Positions 34,399 to 44,176 of a stretch of DNA of 64,000 nucleotides are shown here, piece by piece; positions within the stretch are counted from its first letter, which is position 1, and each line of letters opens with the position of its first letter. A program made the position numbers and the translations under genes. Under the pieces are notes generated by a model, which ran no database searches, was not told the DNA's origin, and saw only the letters and a program-made list of their open reading frames with translations. Source of the stretch: Atlantibacter sp032062175 (lineage in GTDB: Bacteria; Pseudomonadota; Gammaproteobacteria; Enterobacterales; Enterobacteriaceae); contig NZ_DAMBQK010000003.1 in NCBI RefSeq assembly GCF_032062175.1, positions 124,001-188,000 of the forward strand, written 5' to 3'.

Positions 34399-34425
34399 AT
34401 GACCCTGCCGCTGTGGCAAGGTCAT
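34399..34425 (-). terminator. Terminator after the cold-shock gene
   Basis: ATGACCTTGCC/GGCAGGGTCAT hairpin on the minus strand with a run of eight T after it. It lies about 90 bases downstream of the cspA-like stop. Confidence 0.8.
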
Positions 34426-34511
34426 AGTTAGAGATTAAGAATGCTGACCCAATCTCCAGCCCTGCGTACTGCTTATAAAACAGGCAGGGTAACTAATGAT
34501 GGTTTTGCGGT

Positions 34512-34724
34512 TCAGACTGCAAACACATTCCCAGCTGAAGGGCCTTTTTGACCATTCTCAACTGTAAATTCAACTTTTTGACCTTCAGCTAACGTCTTAA
34601 ACCCGCCGCTCTGGATAGCAGAGAAGTGCACAAAAACATCGTTGCTTCCATTGTCAGGCGTGATGAAACCAAAGCCTTTAGATTCATTAAACCATTTTAC
34701 TAAACCAGTCATTTTATTAGACAT
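34512..34724 (-). CDS. CspA-family cold-shock protein carried by the prophage
   Basis: 70 residues from the ATG at 34724 (AAAGGAAG upstream). The whole OB-fold is present with both RNA-binding motifs, KGFGFI (RNP1) and DVFVHF (RNP2), and the end GPSAGNVFAV. Such proteins bind single-stranded RNA and DNA and melt RNA structure. A long untranslated leader of up to 270 bases to the next hairpin is compatible with cspA-type regulation. It is flanked by its own terminators, so it is an independent cargo gene. The frame continues upstream but without a plausible start. Confidence 0.93.
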   Translation of the reverse strand: MSNKMTGLVKWFNESKGFGFITPDNGSNDVFVHFSAIQSGGFKTLAEGQKVEFTVENGQKGPSAGNVFAV

Positions 34725-34998
34725 AGATACTTCCTTTAATTTTTTTTTGAACCACACGTCGTGGCGAACATGGCCTGCTTTCAGATGAGGACTTACTGGG
34801 CACTTAGGAGGAGGCTCATGCAGAAGGGTATCTGAAGATAACACTTGAAATGAGGACTGCTTTACTAAAACTGCTTTCATAAGGTCTGTATGCCAAACCG
34901 ATGATGCATACTGGACCCTTACTGAAAAATAAGCAACACGAGTTTTGTCAGTATTTTTCGGATAAAATTTACAAACGTGACAGCACCTGAGCAATCTT

Positions 34999-35030
34999 AA
35001 AAGCCCTGACCATTGCAGCCAGGGCTTTTA
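34999..35030. terminator. Bidirectional terminator upstream of the cold-shock gene
   Basis: AAAAGCCCTG-ACCATTGCAGC-CAGGGCTTTT hairpin with A/T runs on both sides. It separates the cold-shock gene from the 770-base empty stretch and the tail-fibre gene. Confidence 0.8.
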
Positions 35031-35803
35031 AGGTACTACAAACTTCAGAATTAACATTAATTGGCTTAATTGAGTGATGCTACTATTGAACTACTTTTAA
35101 ATGCACCCGTTTACTACAGATAATATTGGGCATTAATACTAAAAAACCTCCCTCTATTTATCTTGTTATACATCTGCCTGCGTTATCATAAAACTAAACG
35201 AGGCACCTTAAACAAGTACATCTCCCATCGCGACATAGACTCTTTGATGCGTTGCCCTTTGCCGATACGGTTACTATCAATAAACGAAACCGCCAGCATA
35301 AAAACATAAAACAAGGCCTTACATCGTCGCGCTTACTATACCATCTTGCGAACCAGCACAGTCACTGCCAGGCCTGAAAGCTTACTAACGCCCAAACTAC
35401 AAACTTCGTGGCCCTTACAGCAAAATGGTCTACCCGATACTTACATATAAACACTTGTTACTCTTACTGTGCCGTTAAAATATAATTTACGTGTTTATTG
35501 AAATCAGTCAATACTGTTTTTAAAAACATGTTTTTATTAACAGCCTCACTACGATTAGCATCTAAGAATCATCTTACTGACTTTATTTAACCATAAGTTA
35601 CAACTCAAATTCGCTTAGAGTGTTTTCGATTAAAAAATACTTTTGATCTCATCAGATTTTATTAAAATTGCTCTCTTGCTATTCCGTCTCGCTCATATTG
35701 TGCGCGAATCTCGGTCGCCAGTCGCGCCTGCTCATTATTTCAGACGCTGTTTACAGGCATATCGACACGCAGATCCACACAGCGGCAGGCGTAACGGGCT
35801 GAA
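35031..35803. other. Long non-coding stretch between the tail fibre and the cold-shock gene
   Basis: About 770 AT-rich bases with no open frame worth calling on either strand, no repeat array and no tRNA that I can fold. Loss of an original tail-fibre assembly or accessory gene could explain it. Confidence 0.5.
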
Positions 35804-37840
35804 TTAATTAGCGATGAGTTGATCCACTTTTTCTTTCAGTTCGTCCAGCTCCTGTCTGAGTGACGTAATTTCATTCAGTTGCGTCACATTTTGTTCATGC
35901 AGCCCCTGAACTGCAGCTACCAGATCAGAAATTATCGCGATGTGCGACAAGTTGAGGATTGGCTCGTCAGGGTCTTCGCCACCAGCTTCAAATACATAAA
36001 GTGGATCAACTTTTTTTAGTTCCTGCGCAATAAACCCACGGTCATGACGCCCGTCCCATTTCCAGTTAAATTCACGAGACTGGATACTGAGGATGCGTGT
36101 CATTGCCCCTGGTTGCGCCGGACGTGGATTGTCTTTTAGCCTGATATCACACACGGTTGGCAGTATCCCGCCGTTGGCCGTGTTAATACCGCCCGAGCCG
36201 TTAACGAAGTTCCAGTATTTCGTGTACACCGTGCCATCCGAACACGTAATCATCGGGCCGGATGCATCCGCTGTGCCCGCGCTGCCGATATACCCACCAA
36301 ACGACATGCCAAGGGTGAACAATGCCCCGACGCCGCCGTTCTTCTGAATGGTAACCGAGTGACCGTGAGCAAACAGTGGGAGCGCGCCGCCGTGCGTGAT
36401 TGGGGCATTATATGGCGCAGTTTTGGTTTCCCCCTGGCCGGTAGACGGCAGGTTCTTAATCTGCCCGGTGACGGTACCGCCGGATTTCCCGTCCAGGCTG
36501 TTCAGTCGTTCGTCATTACCCGCTGCTATAGTGCCGGACGTCGAACCCACGCTTGCACTGGTAAGTGCCTGCCGGACACTGAAAGTACGGGCGCCTTTAG
36601 CATTCGCAATACGAACTTTATAAATCCGGTAATTTGCATCATTAGCCTGGTTGGCTATTAACGTTAATTCGATAACAGTCCCTGATGAGGCAATTCCATC
36701 AACGGAGATAAACACCTGCGTGCCTGCTGGGTATGACACGCCTGACGGAGCATTGGCCCATACCGATGTGCTGACCAGATAACTGGCACCCGATACGAAG
36801 TCAAACTGTTGCCAGTCTAGGGTCGTCAGAGCGGTCTGGTTTATGAGCCCCAGACCAATATCATTCAGTGCCTTTATTCCAAGTAGCTCCCATGCTGACC
36901 AGGTGGTCCCGGATAGCGTACGCTGCCATGTCCGGTTGATGTTCGCTGCACCTGTGGTGATATTGGTGTATCGCTGAAGCAGTGAGTTTGCGCTTGTTCG
37001 TAAAATAACCTCGCAAATGCCGGTGGCCACACCAGCCTGACCGGGAGATACAGGCCCGTTTGTCGCTGCTGCTGTAACTGACCAGGTGCCGGGTGTTAGC
37101 AGGGCATTTAAATCGCCCTCATAATAACCGGGACGCGAGTTAACGCCGACAAGATTCCAGTCACCCCAGGGACCATCAGTTCCGTTCCATGCCGCAGAAA
37201 GGTTGCGGGTATAGATATTGCCTGTCCTGGTGGTGTATCTCTGTGTGCCCCCATATAACCCCCCAGCAAATACTTCCAGTACCCCCTGCCCGTTATCCTC
37301 GGGAAAGTTGTATGCGGCAGTGGTATTAGTATTCGTAGAACGGCTCCATATCCCGGTAAACGCTGCAGTTGGCCCATAGCCGTTCAGGTTGGCTGCGGCT
37401 GGCAGGTTCCCCCGCCACTGTAGCGACGAGCCCACCAGCCCCGCCATTTTCTGCCAACCAGGACCCGTTACGGCAGGCATGCTGCTGGTCAGCTGGACGG
37501 TGATATCACCCGGTGCCGTATAGAAGTTTGTCCATACGCCCTTCTCGGTAAGCAGCCCGCGCAGTGCCTCTGTCGACTGCGCCACCAGCTCAGCGGTGAC
37601 CTGGTTCATCGTTTTACGCGGTACCGCTGCCCACGCTGCGCCGGTGGTGGTCGGTCCGGTAAACGGGCTTACGAGCGTGGCCGCTGTGTTGCTTGTCACG
37701 GCATCAACAGGGAGCGTGTAAAGCACGCCGCCGATGGTGGTAACGATGAAATCGCCCGGCTTTAAATCTGTAGTGAATACAGTGCTGGTACCAACAACCG
37801 CTGTAGAGTTGTTGGTGAGTTTGAGGGTTCCTGCGGACAT
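35804..37840 (-). CDS. Tail fibre with C-terminal S74 intramolecular chaperone
   Basis: 678 residues. The N-terminus (MSAGTLKLTNNSTAVVGTST) is the typical tail-attachment segment with a small beta domain. The centre is repetitive Gly/Thr/Ser-rich fibre. The C-terminal 115 residues form an intramolecular chaperone of peptidase family S74 that trimerises the fibre and then cleaves itself off; it ends in a coiled coil. The usual cleavage motif S-D-x-R-L-K reads CDIRLKDN here, with Cys564 in place of Ser. It determines receptor binding. Last gene of the late operon. Confidence 0.85.
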   Translation of the reverse strand: MSAGTLKLTNNSTAVVGTSTVFTTDLKPGDFIVTTIGGVLYTLPVDAVTSNTAATLVSPFTGPTTTGAAWAAVPRKTMNQVTAELVAQSTEALRGLLTEKGVWTNFYTAPGDITVQLTSSMPAVTGPGWQKMAGLVGSSLQWRGNLPAAANLNGYGPTAAFTGIWSRSTNTNTTAAYNFPEDNGQGVLEVFAGGLYGGTQRYTTRTGNIYTRNLSAAWNGTDGPWGDWNLVGVNSRPGYYEGDLNALLTPGTWSVTAAATNGPVSPGQAGVATGICEVILRTSANSLLQRYTNITTGAANINRTWQRTLSGTTWSAWELLGIKALNDIGLGLINQTALTTLDWQQFDFVSGASYLVSTSVWANAPSGVSYPAGTQVFISVDGIASSGTVIELTLIANQANDANYRIYKVRIANAKGARTFSVRQALTSASVGSTSGTIAAGNDERLNSLDGKSGGTVTGQIKNLPSTGQGETKTAPYNAPITHGGALPLFAHGHSVTIQKNGGVGALFTLGMSFGGYIGSAGTADASGPMITCSDGTVYTKYWNFVNGSGGINTANGGILPTVCDIRLKDNPRPAQPGAMTRILSIQSREFNWKWDGRHDRGFIAQELKKVDPLYVFEAGGEDPDEPILNLSHIAIISDLVAAVQGLHEQNVTQLNEITSLRQELDELKEKVDQLIAN

Positions 37841-37863
37841 GGTGTCTCCTGAAAATAGGCAAT

Positions 37864-37888
37864 AAAAAACCCGCCGGAACGGGTTTCA
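37864..37888 (-). terminator. Hairpin between the J-like gene and the tail fibre
   Basis: AAACCCG-TTCCGG-CGGGTTT on the minus strand followed by TTTATTGCC. Short and of moderate strength. It probably reduces rather than stops transcription into the fibre gene. Confidence 0.5.
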
Positions 37889-37890
37889 TG

Positions 37891-40800
37891 TTAGTTGGTC
37901 TGGGCAAACGAGCCGGTTCCACGCATGATGAGCATTGTGGGAGAAAGTATTTTTCCTGTTCCTCCAAGACCGGTTACGGCCTGGATTGAGCAGGTTACGA
38001 CCCTGGCTGTCGTGCGGATACTGTGCATGACCGTTGAACTCCCGCCACGCGGACGTGATCCACCAACTGGCCCGTACACATCAAACGATTTCGCCACGCC
38101 GTTAATGGTTATCGTGACCGTCGTGGCACCCTCCTGGGCCTGAGCGTTGTTGTGTTCAATTACGGCCATAACAACGATCTGCTTTTCGAGGTAACTCTCC
38201 GAGCTGTCTGTGTACTGGAAGGACCGGATTTCATTGCTGGATGCACCGGTATCCGCAAACACCTGTCCGTTGGCGACGTCACCCACGAAGTGCTTAGCCT
38301 CTACTGTTCCAGTAAATTTCCCGTCAGTGGCGTAAACCGTGCCGTTAAACACGCCGTCTGTGGCATAAATCGAACCTGTAAACGATCCGGCGCTGGCGTA
38401 GACGGTTCCCTTCACGGTGACGCCAGTGAAGTACGCAAACCCACTCTTGTTAATATGCCACCCGACATTGCCTGTGCCGTCCCATGTTGTTGACTGGATG
38501 TACTGGCCGATTTTTGCATTATCGATGCTGCCGTTCTGGATAAACGCAGAACGCAAAAACACCTGGCCATTAAATACAAAGAACGCAGCTTCATAACTAC
38601 CCGGATCACTGCCGGAATAAATACCGAACTGGTCAGCAGCAAAGACTGCCGTCGATTTATACCCTCCGCTGCCGTTTGGCTCGAGCGACATTCCAAAGCC
38701 GGTGTTATAGAGCTGTTCACCGCGCCGTACGCCAAGATTCAGCGTGTAAGAAACCTTCGCAGTACCGTTATCGGTAATAACCGAGGTCAGCTTCTGGTTA
38801 ATGGCCGCCTGCTGGTTTCCGAACTGTGTTGAAACCTGCGTCTGGTACTGCGCAAAGGCCTGTTCGGCTGAAGACTGCGCTTCCTGAATGGTCAAAATAG
38901 AACTGTCCACATCCTGGAACGATGCGGCCACTTCAAGCCGGTACTCGGCAAATGCCTCGTCTGCTGTCGCCTGAGCTGTCTTAACTTCCAGAATCTCAGC
39001 CGCGCTTTCACCGAACTGCACAGCAACCAGTTCCTGAAACTGAGCAAAAGCCCGGTCCGCATCGGCAATGGTGATTTTTACCTGTGAAATCTCAGCGCGG
39101 GCAGCACCGACTTGCTCATACTGGATCTGCGCACCCTCGACCTGCGCCAGAGTGTTCTGCATCGTCGCTTCAAGACTGAAATCTATCCCGGCCTGCACGT
39201 TCTTAAATGCCTCAGAATCGCGCACGGCCTCATCGATGTAATCGATCATGCCAGGAATATCTGACGACGCCTGGCCTGAGGCCTCAACAAACCCGGAAAC
39301 ACCAAATGCGTTACGGGTACGCACGTACATGTAATACGTGGTGTCAGCTTTCAGGCCATGTAAATTCCACTGACTGGCGCGCCCGAGGAACTGCGTCTGG
39401 TCTTCGATAAGGGCCGGATTAACGACACGGTGCTCCCCGCCGTACCAGAATTCAAACGTGGTATCGGAGGTGGCAGTCACACGCATAACCGGAACGATAT
39501 CTGCTGAAAAAATACCGGGCGTCCAGATAACGGATGACGGTGCCAGTGGCGCGCCGATAATCAGGTTTACCTGTGTTTCGGCACCCTTCATGCCGTTCTC
39601 GTTGCGGCCACGCACCCCGAGCATGTAATTCCCGGCATTGAGTCCGTATAAGTCATAGCGAAACTGGTCGGTTTCATACTGTGCAACAACCGCCCCGCTT
39701 TCGTTGTAGACATATAGTTCGAACACCAGCTTTTTGGTAGTGGTGGCGGTTTCCCAGGTCGCCGTCACCTGCACAGTTTCGCTGTTGGTGTTCAGGATGC
39801 GAAGGTTCTCGATATTCGGTACCCGGTAGCCATTCAGGGTATCGGTCGGCATTTCAAAAACCGCGCCCTCATCCACAATGGCCTGTTTATTCGGGTCATG
39901 CTGTCCCGCCGTGATGCTGTAAACCGAGTTATTTTCGGTTTCAGCAATGCTCAGGATGCGGAAAAGACGGACGGACAGTTCACTGACTGAAATGGCAAAA
40001 ACAGTCCCGTCACGAACCCAGGCGGGAGCATTGCGCAGGGTAATGACGCGCCCGGATACGCTCAGAATGGGGTATCTCACAAACTTTCCGTTGCTGCCCA
40101 TAAGCGACATGTTGTCGCCTGGCGAAACCAGACTGGAAACGTCCGCATCAACGGTAATATTCGCGCCGGAGTGTGAAACAATACGCCCGCCCAGCCGCGT
40201 ACCGGCATAGTCGTTATCCATGATTTCCACGACATCGCCGGGCGTGAAGGCGATTGCATCCCGGGCCATCTGGAAAGTTAGCCGGCTGCTCTCACGTTTT
40301 GCAGTTTCCAGCAGCCATTTCCCGGCTCGCCAGGCCTGCCCGCGTGAAGTGCAGCCGAACGCCTCCAGCGTTGTCTCGTTATAGTTCCCGCGCGCGATCA
40401 TCGCATCATCGGAAACATACTCCTTCACCTGCTCCCAGCCGTTATCCGGGTCAGTCCAGGACACCACCACCGCGTTGTATTTTTCGGCCCGTTTAACCGA
40501 GCTACGGCTGAATTTACCGTCAACAACATTCGCATTGGTGATGGTGGCAACCGGATCCTGAGGCGTGTCCAGCATGACCGTGAGACGAAGGCCATCCCAT
40601 AAGGCAATGCCCCTGAACATCCCGGCGATTTTATCCAGGATATCGCGCGCGCTGGCCTGTTCAGTGATGTAGGCGTTCAGCGTCATGCGTGGCTCTTTTC
40701 CGCCATAGCCATCGTTCACCGGCTGATCGCAATACTGTGAAAGGATATAAAGCGCGCCGTCGTCGACATCGATATAGCCCGCGCGCCGGGCCAGGCCAAA

Positions 40801-41658
40801 ACGCGTGTTTTTCACCAGCTCGCGAAAGAGCCAGGCCGGGTTGTTCGTCCACGCTTTTTTGAATCCGCCAGTCCACAAACCCGAATAGGTTCTGGCAATC
40901 GGGTCGTAGTTGTCAGGAACGTCCACAATCAGCCCGCGCAGGTGATAGGTGCGGCTTGGGGTGTCCCTGTACTGGTCACGGTCAATCACTGCACCGGCAA
41001 TAGCCGAAAACGGGTAGTTCAGGTTGTCGTCCGTAATCTGGCTGAAGCTGTTCCAGATGGTACCGTTGGACAGCAGGTCGCCGTTGCTGTCAGGTGTGAT
41101 ACGGCGCACACGGATATCGAAAGGTTTCGTTGCCGGTGCCTCGATAACGTGCGCCTCCAGGTATTCGCCTGATATTTTCCCGGTAATGGTGACTGTTTTT
41201 TGCATTGTGAACGCCCCGCCGGCAACGCGGGTTTCGATCACCATCGTCACAGAGGTTTCCTTCTGATTCCCTTTCGTGTCCTGCTCGACAAGTCCCGTCA
41301 CGCCGATATTCAACCGTACGCGCGTGACATCCTGATCGGTGATTGTGCGGACCAGTGGCGTGTTGAAAGTGACCTCGGTATTAACGATGCTGGTCGCCTC
41401 AATGGCGGAAAAGCCGTTAATGGGATTCTGGAATTCCGAGCCGGGACGCCAGGCCACGCTCACGCCGTTCACGCTGACGTTTCCGGCAGAGTCCGTGATA
41501 GGAGTTTTATTCAGCATGAAAGAAGAAAGGTGCGACTGGTCAACCGGTCCGTAAATCGGTCCTTCGCTGATGAGATCCAGCACCCGATAAAACTGTTTTG
41601 ATTTGAGGTTATCGTCGAGGAGTTTAGGGGTAGAAGCTTTGCCGCCGCCTGATGACAT
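37891..41658 (-). CDS. Central tail fibre / host-specificity protein, lambda gpJ family
   Basis: 1255 residues. The N-terminal about 600 residues match the gpJ baseplate part (MSSGGGKASTPKLLDDNLKSKQ, then DLISEGPIYGP). Fibronectin type III-like domains follow at about 620-820, then coiled-coil repeats in which AQFQ and AFAEYR units recur, and a C-terminal beta-rich receptor-binding part with FTGSIYATDG/FNGTVYATDG/FTGTVEA repeats. It forms the tip of the tail and contacts the host receptor. Located downstream of I, K, L and M homologues as in lambda. Confidence 0.92.
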   Translation of the reverse strand: MSSGGGKASTPKLLDDNLKSKQFYRVLDLISEGPIYGPVDQSHLSSFMLNKTPITDSAGNVSVNGVSVAWRPGSEFQNPINGFSAIEATSIVNTEVTFNTPLVRTITDQDVTRVRLNIGVTGLVEQDTKGNQKETSVTMVIETRVAGGAFTMQKTVTITGKISGEYLEAHVIEAPATKPFDIRVRRITPDSNGDLLSNGTIWNSFSQITDDNLNYPFSAIAGAVIDRDQYRDTPSRTYHLRGLIVDVPDNYDPIARTYSGLWTGGFKKAWTNNPAWLFRELVKNTRFGLARRAGYIDVDDGALYILSQYCDQPVNDGYGGKEPRMTLNAYITEQASARDILDKIAGMFRGIALWDGLRLTVMLDTPQDPVATITNANVVDGKFSRSSVKRAEKYNAVVVSWTDPDNGWEQVKEYVSDDAMIARGNYNETTLEAFGCTSRGQAWRAGKWLLETAKRESSRLTFQMARDAIAFTPGDVVEIMDNDYAGTRLGGRIVSHSGANITVDADVSSLVSPGDNMSLMGSNGKFVRYPILSVSGRVITLRNAPAWVRDGTVFAISVSELSVRLFRILSIAETENNSVYSITAGQHDPNKQAIVDEGAVFEMPTDTLNGYRVPNIENLRILNTNSETVQVTATWETATTTKKLVFELYVYNESGAVVAQYETDQFRYDLYGLNAGNYMLGVRGRNENGMKGAETQVNLIIGAPLAPSSVIWTPGIFSADIVPVMRVTATSDTTFEFWYGGEHRVVNPALIEDQTQFLGRASQWNLHGLKADTTYYMYVRTRNAFGVSGFVEASGQASSDIPGMIDYIDEAVRDSEAFKNVQAGIDFSLEATMQNTLAQVEGAQIQYEQVGAARAEISQVKITIADADRAFAQFQELVAVQFGESAAEILEVKTAQATADEAFAEYRLEVAASFQDVDSSILTIQEAQSSAEQAFAQYQTQVSTQFGNQQAAINQKLTSVITDNGTAKVSYTLNLGVRRGEQLYNTGFGMSLEPNGSGGYKSTAVFAADQFGIYSGSDPGSYEAAFFVFNGQVFLRSAFIQNGSIDNAKIGQYIQSTTWDGTGNVGWHINKSGFAYFTGVTVKGTVYASAGSFTGSIYATDGVFNGTVYATDGKFTGTVEAKHFVGDVANGQVFADTGASSNEIRSFQYTDSSESYLEKQIVVMAVIEHNNAQAQEGATTVTITINGVAKSFDVYGPVGGSRPRGGSSTVMHSIRTTARVVTCSIQAVTGLGGTGKILSPTMLIMRGTGSFAQTN

Positions 41659-41667
41659 ATTCCCGCC

Positions 41668-42195
41668 TTAGCTTATTGATTCTGTCCAGTCCTGGTTGTT
41701 TGTGGTGTCGATACCGAGGGAAATGACGTTAGAGCCCACCACCATTTCCCCGAGCAGGATCGACACAGGTCGCCCCTGTCCGGCGCGGTTCTCCGCACTG
41801 GTAAAAGAGTTGTTTGTGATGGTGTTGTTTTCCGCCGCCTCGGCTGAAGTTTTGGTTTTCATGTTGCGGGACATGTAAACGCTGTAGGCAATGGAGGCAA
41901 CACTCACCGCCACTGCTATCCACGCGGCGGCTGCTGCGGTAATTGCCCCCTCAACCACCGGGACAAACAGCACGCTTGAACCGTCATCCAGACGCCTGTC
42001 CAGATGCCAGTGCATTGCATCCGTCGCCACGTCTTCACCCGCCACGCGGACGCGCACCCGCGATTTGAGAAAGTCCTTTTTGAACTCCGGGCACTGGGCC
42101 AGCAGCAGGCGAAGCCCTTGCGCGGGGGTATCAACGTTTAATGTGACCTGGCGGAAATGTCGGCGGAAATGCCCCGCAAATCTAAAGATGAGCAC
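41668..42195 (-). CDS. Tail assembly protein, lambda gpI family
   Basis: 175 residues. The N-terminal half is a ubiquitin-like small domain (FRQVTLNVDTPAQGLRLLLAQ) with the sequence RVRVAGEDV. The second half contains a hydrophobic glycine/alanine helix pair (AITAAAAAWIAVAVSVASIAYSVYMS). gpI acts with gpK in assembling the tail tip, with gpK as a peptidase. Its start overlaps the end of the K homologue. Confidence 0.85.
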   Translation of the reverse strand: MLIFRFAGHFRRHFRQVTLNVDTPAQGLRLLLAQCPEFKKDFLKSRVRVRVAGEDVATDAMHWHLDRRLDDGSSVLFVPVVEGAITAAAAAWIAVAVSVASIAYSVYMSRNMKTKTSAEAAENNTITNNSFTSAENRAGQGRPVSILLGEMVVGSNVISLGIDTTNNQDWTESIS

Positions 42196-42857
42196 CGGTG
42201 ATGCCTCCAGATGGAATGGGTTTGTTTCATGTAAGCCATGCGGAATGGTTCACGCCTGCTGAGGTGCCCGGCGTGGTCGTGGTGAAGCACCATGTTATCG
42301 TCCAGCAGGATCATCGCATGGCACGGGTCGGCACCCGGGAATGGCTGGCGGAGAATTACATCGCCGGATACGGCCTCGCTGGCGGAAACCTGACGGAAAC
42401 CGTTGGCCGCCAGGTTCTTCAGGTAGAGGTTCTCGCCCCGTAGCCACCAGCCTTCAGTCCGGGCAAAATCCGGCAGGTCAATTCCGCACAGGTGATACGC
42501 ATCGCGAAACAGCGTGTAGCAGTCTGTCACGCCGTGCTCGAACCGGCGGCCCAGCAGGTGCGGTATCGGGCGGAACTTTCGCAGCTCGCCGTCACACGCC
42601 AGCCACCAGGGCAGGCCTGTCATTACCTGCATAGCGCGGTCAGCACCTGACAGCACCGGTACCGGTTGAGGATGTGAATGAAATACCGCAGTGACCGCGC
42701 CCTCCTCCTCCGCTGCCAGCCAGTCAGCCTCGCTAATGCGGAAATGGTGAGCCGGATCGGGATGTACGTTACGACATGGGTGCAAACGGGTGTCGTCGAT
42801 AATCAGCGCGCACACTTCATCCTGCGACGAGGCCGCATACTCGAGTAATTCATGCAT
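42138..42857 (-). CDS. Tail tip peptidase, lambda gpK family (JAB + NlpC/P60)
   Basis: 239 residues from the ATG at 42857, which shares one base with the stop of the L homologue (TGATG). N-terminal JAMM/MPN domain with HSHP and a downstream SGAD (residues about 60-85), then an NlpC/P60 cysteine-peptidase domain with Cys in VTDCYTLFRD and the His in CHAMILLDD. It is probably a cell-wall hydrolase acting during DNA entry as well as in tail assembly. Frame extends upstream but overlaps L. Confidence 0.9.
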   Translation of the reverse strand: MHELLEYAASSQDEVCALIIDDTRLHPCRNVHPDPAHHFRISEADWLAAEEEGAVTAVFHSHPQPVPVLSGADRAMQVMTGLPWWLACDGELRKFRPIPHLLGRRFEHGVTDCYTLFRDAYHLCGIDLPDFARTEGWWLRGENLYLKNLAANGFRQVSASEAVSGDVILRQPFPGADPCHAMILLDDNMVLHHDHAGHLSRREPFRMAYMKQTHSIWRHHRCSSLDLRGISADISARSH

Positions 42858-43573
42858 CAGGAAACCTTCTGTGAACCGGGGAAACTGCTGATTGGCATGG
42901 GGTACGGGCGCGGGTACCGGAATCGGCAACCTGTGCGGCGGTGAGAGCATTTATCCAGCGCCGGGTTGCTGGTCGGGTTGTCCCGTTCATCAGCGACTGG
43001 CGGCCCGTCGTAGTTGCAGCCGGTACCGCGATAAACCCACTGGCAGACATCGGCCAGGATAGTCCGCGCCGGGATAATAGCGTTGTCGCAGTCCACCGGC
43101 GTTGCGAGAGAATAAGTCACCTGTTCAGATGTCTCTTCAGTCATCTCCTCGACAACGTAACGGGATACCGCCTCCATGGTGGGATCGGCATCCGGGTTAC
43201 CGTTGGGAAAGTTTACCGCGTCCAGATATTTCACCGGCACCTGGCGACGGGTGATCACCACGCCCAGCAGGTCGTCGAAATCATGGTTCATCCCAAAAAT
43301 CATACCCGTGACGTTCGCGACGGCCATGGCCGGGCGCGCATAGGTACCTTCATTCCGGCTCTCGAAGCCTTCGACAGCGATCGGATATGCGGGATAGGCG
43401 TTACCGCGCCAGATAACATTGTTGTAAAAGCCGTTGGTACCGGAGTGAAAGCGCTCCAGGTTCCCGCCGTAAGGCCGGAGATCGAGTTCAAACAGATCGA
43501 TAAAAGCGCCAACTCCGGCATCAACGCTTTCGATAATTAGCTCTGGTGGAATGTCGCGCACGAAAATCTCCAA
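42857..43573 (-). CDS. Minor tail protein, lambda gpL family
   Basis: 238 residues. Recognised by the EIFVRDIPPELIIES-type start, the central beta-domain FDDLLGVVITRRQVPVKYLD and a C-terminal cysteine set (PVDCDNAIIPA, DVCQWVYRGTGCNYDG, LDKCSHRRTGC) like the iron-sulfur site of lambda gpL. Part of the tail tip. It overlaps the K homologue by a single base. Confidence 0.9.
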   Translation of the reverse strand: MEIFVRDIPPELIIESVDAGVGAFIDLFELDLRPYGGNLERFHSGTNGFYNNVIWRGNAYPAYPIAVEGFESRNEGTYARPAMAVANVTGMIFGMNHDFDDLLGVVITRRQVPVKYLDAVNFPNGNPDADPTMEAVSRYVVEEMTEETSEQVTYSLATPVDCDNAIIPARTILADVCQWVYRGTGCNYDGPPVADERDNPTSNPALDKCSHRRTGCRFRYPRPYPMPISSFPGSQKVS

Positions 43574-43575
43574 TA

Positions 43576-43604
43576 AAAAAAGCCACCCGGAGGTGGCTAC
43601 TGTT
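43576..43604 (-). terminator. Hairpin before the L homologue
   Basis: AGCCACC-TCCGG-GTGGCT hairpin on the minus strand followed by TTTTTTTATT. It lies between the cargo cassette at 43728-44154 and the L gene, and may end transcripts that come from that cassette. Confidence 0.6.
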
Positions 43605-43727
43605 CGAATATCAGGATGGGATATATTGTCATCCCTGGTTATGTTAGGGGTTCAGCCCGTCAGTGGTGGGACGCTGACGCACTCAAAAAAGAGGGATGGC
43701 TGATTACCTCTGGAAAAAGGAAATCCA

Positions 43728-43964
43728 ATGACTGTCTCTAAAGAAGAATTTGAAAAATTGAAAGCAAGAACTTCAGTTGCTGAAGTTGCGCTGGCATATA
43801 CTATTGCAAACTTATCTGCCAAGTTTCCAGATATTAAACCTGCCGTAATTAATGCATTAAAAAATGATGTTGCTAACAACGAGGCCAGTAACCCAGCAGT
43901 AGCCATCGCCCTTACTGAGTTAGCAGATTTAATCGCTAAGTTTTCATTCACCGAGAAGCAGTAA
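43728..43964 (+). CDS. Unrecognised 78-residue cargo protein, opposite strand
   Basis: Well-formed gene with AAAAAGGAAATCC before the ATG. Helical, acidic N-terminus (MTVSKEEFEKLKARTSV) with an amphipathic helical core; no membrane segment. It points against the surrounding tail genes and is convergent with the next small gene, overlapping it by 17 bases. Opposite orientation and position between M and L suggest a lysogen-expressed cargo (moron) gene. Function unknown. Confidence 0.65.
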   Translation: MTVSKEEFEKLKARTSVAEVALAYTIANLSAKFPDIKPAVINALKNDVANNEASNPAVAIALTELADLIAKFSFTEKQ

Positions 43965-44154
43965 TCACCCCACTAAAAATGAGTGAAGCGCTTTTTTCTT
44001 CATCATTAATTAATGCGACCTGTTCCTGGGCCGCATTAAAACGAGAATTCACCTCTTCCTGAAAATTAATGAATGCCAGTTGTGTATCAACAACAATTCC
44101 GTGCAATTCTTTAAGTTCAATATTCAAAGATTCAATTTGTTTTTCTAAAGACAT
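43948..44154 (-). CDS. Unrecognised 68-residue coiled-coil protein
   Basis: From the ATG at 44154 with GGGAGA at good distance. The first 45 residues follow a heptad pattern (MSLEKQIESLNIELKELHG), suggesting a coiled-coil dimer. It is small, soluble and charged. Lies directly after the M homologue on the late strand and is convergent with the preceding cargo gene. It could be either late structural or cargo. Confidence 0.55.
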   Translation of the reverse strand: MSLEKQIESLNIELKELHGIVVDTQLAFINFQEEVNSRFNAAQEQVALINDEEKSASLIFSGVITASR

Positions 44155-44176
44155 AATTATCTCCCGCCTTTCGGCT

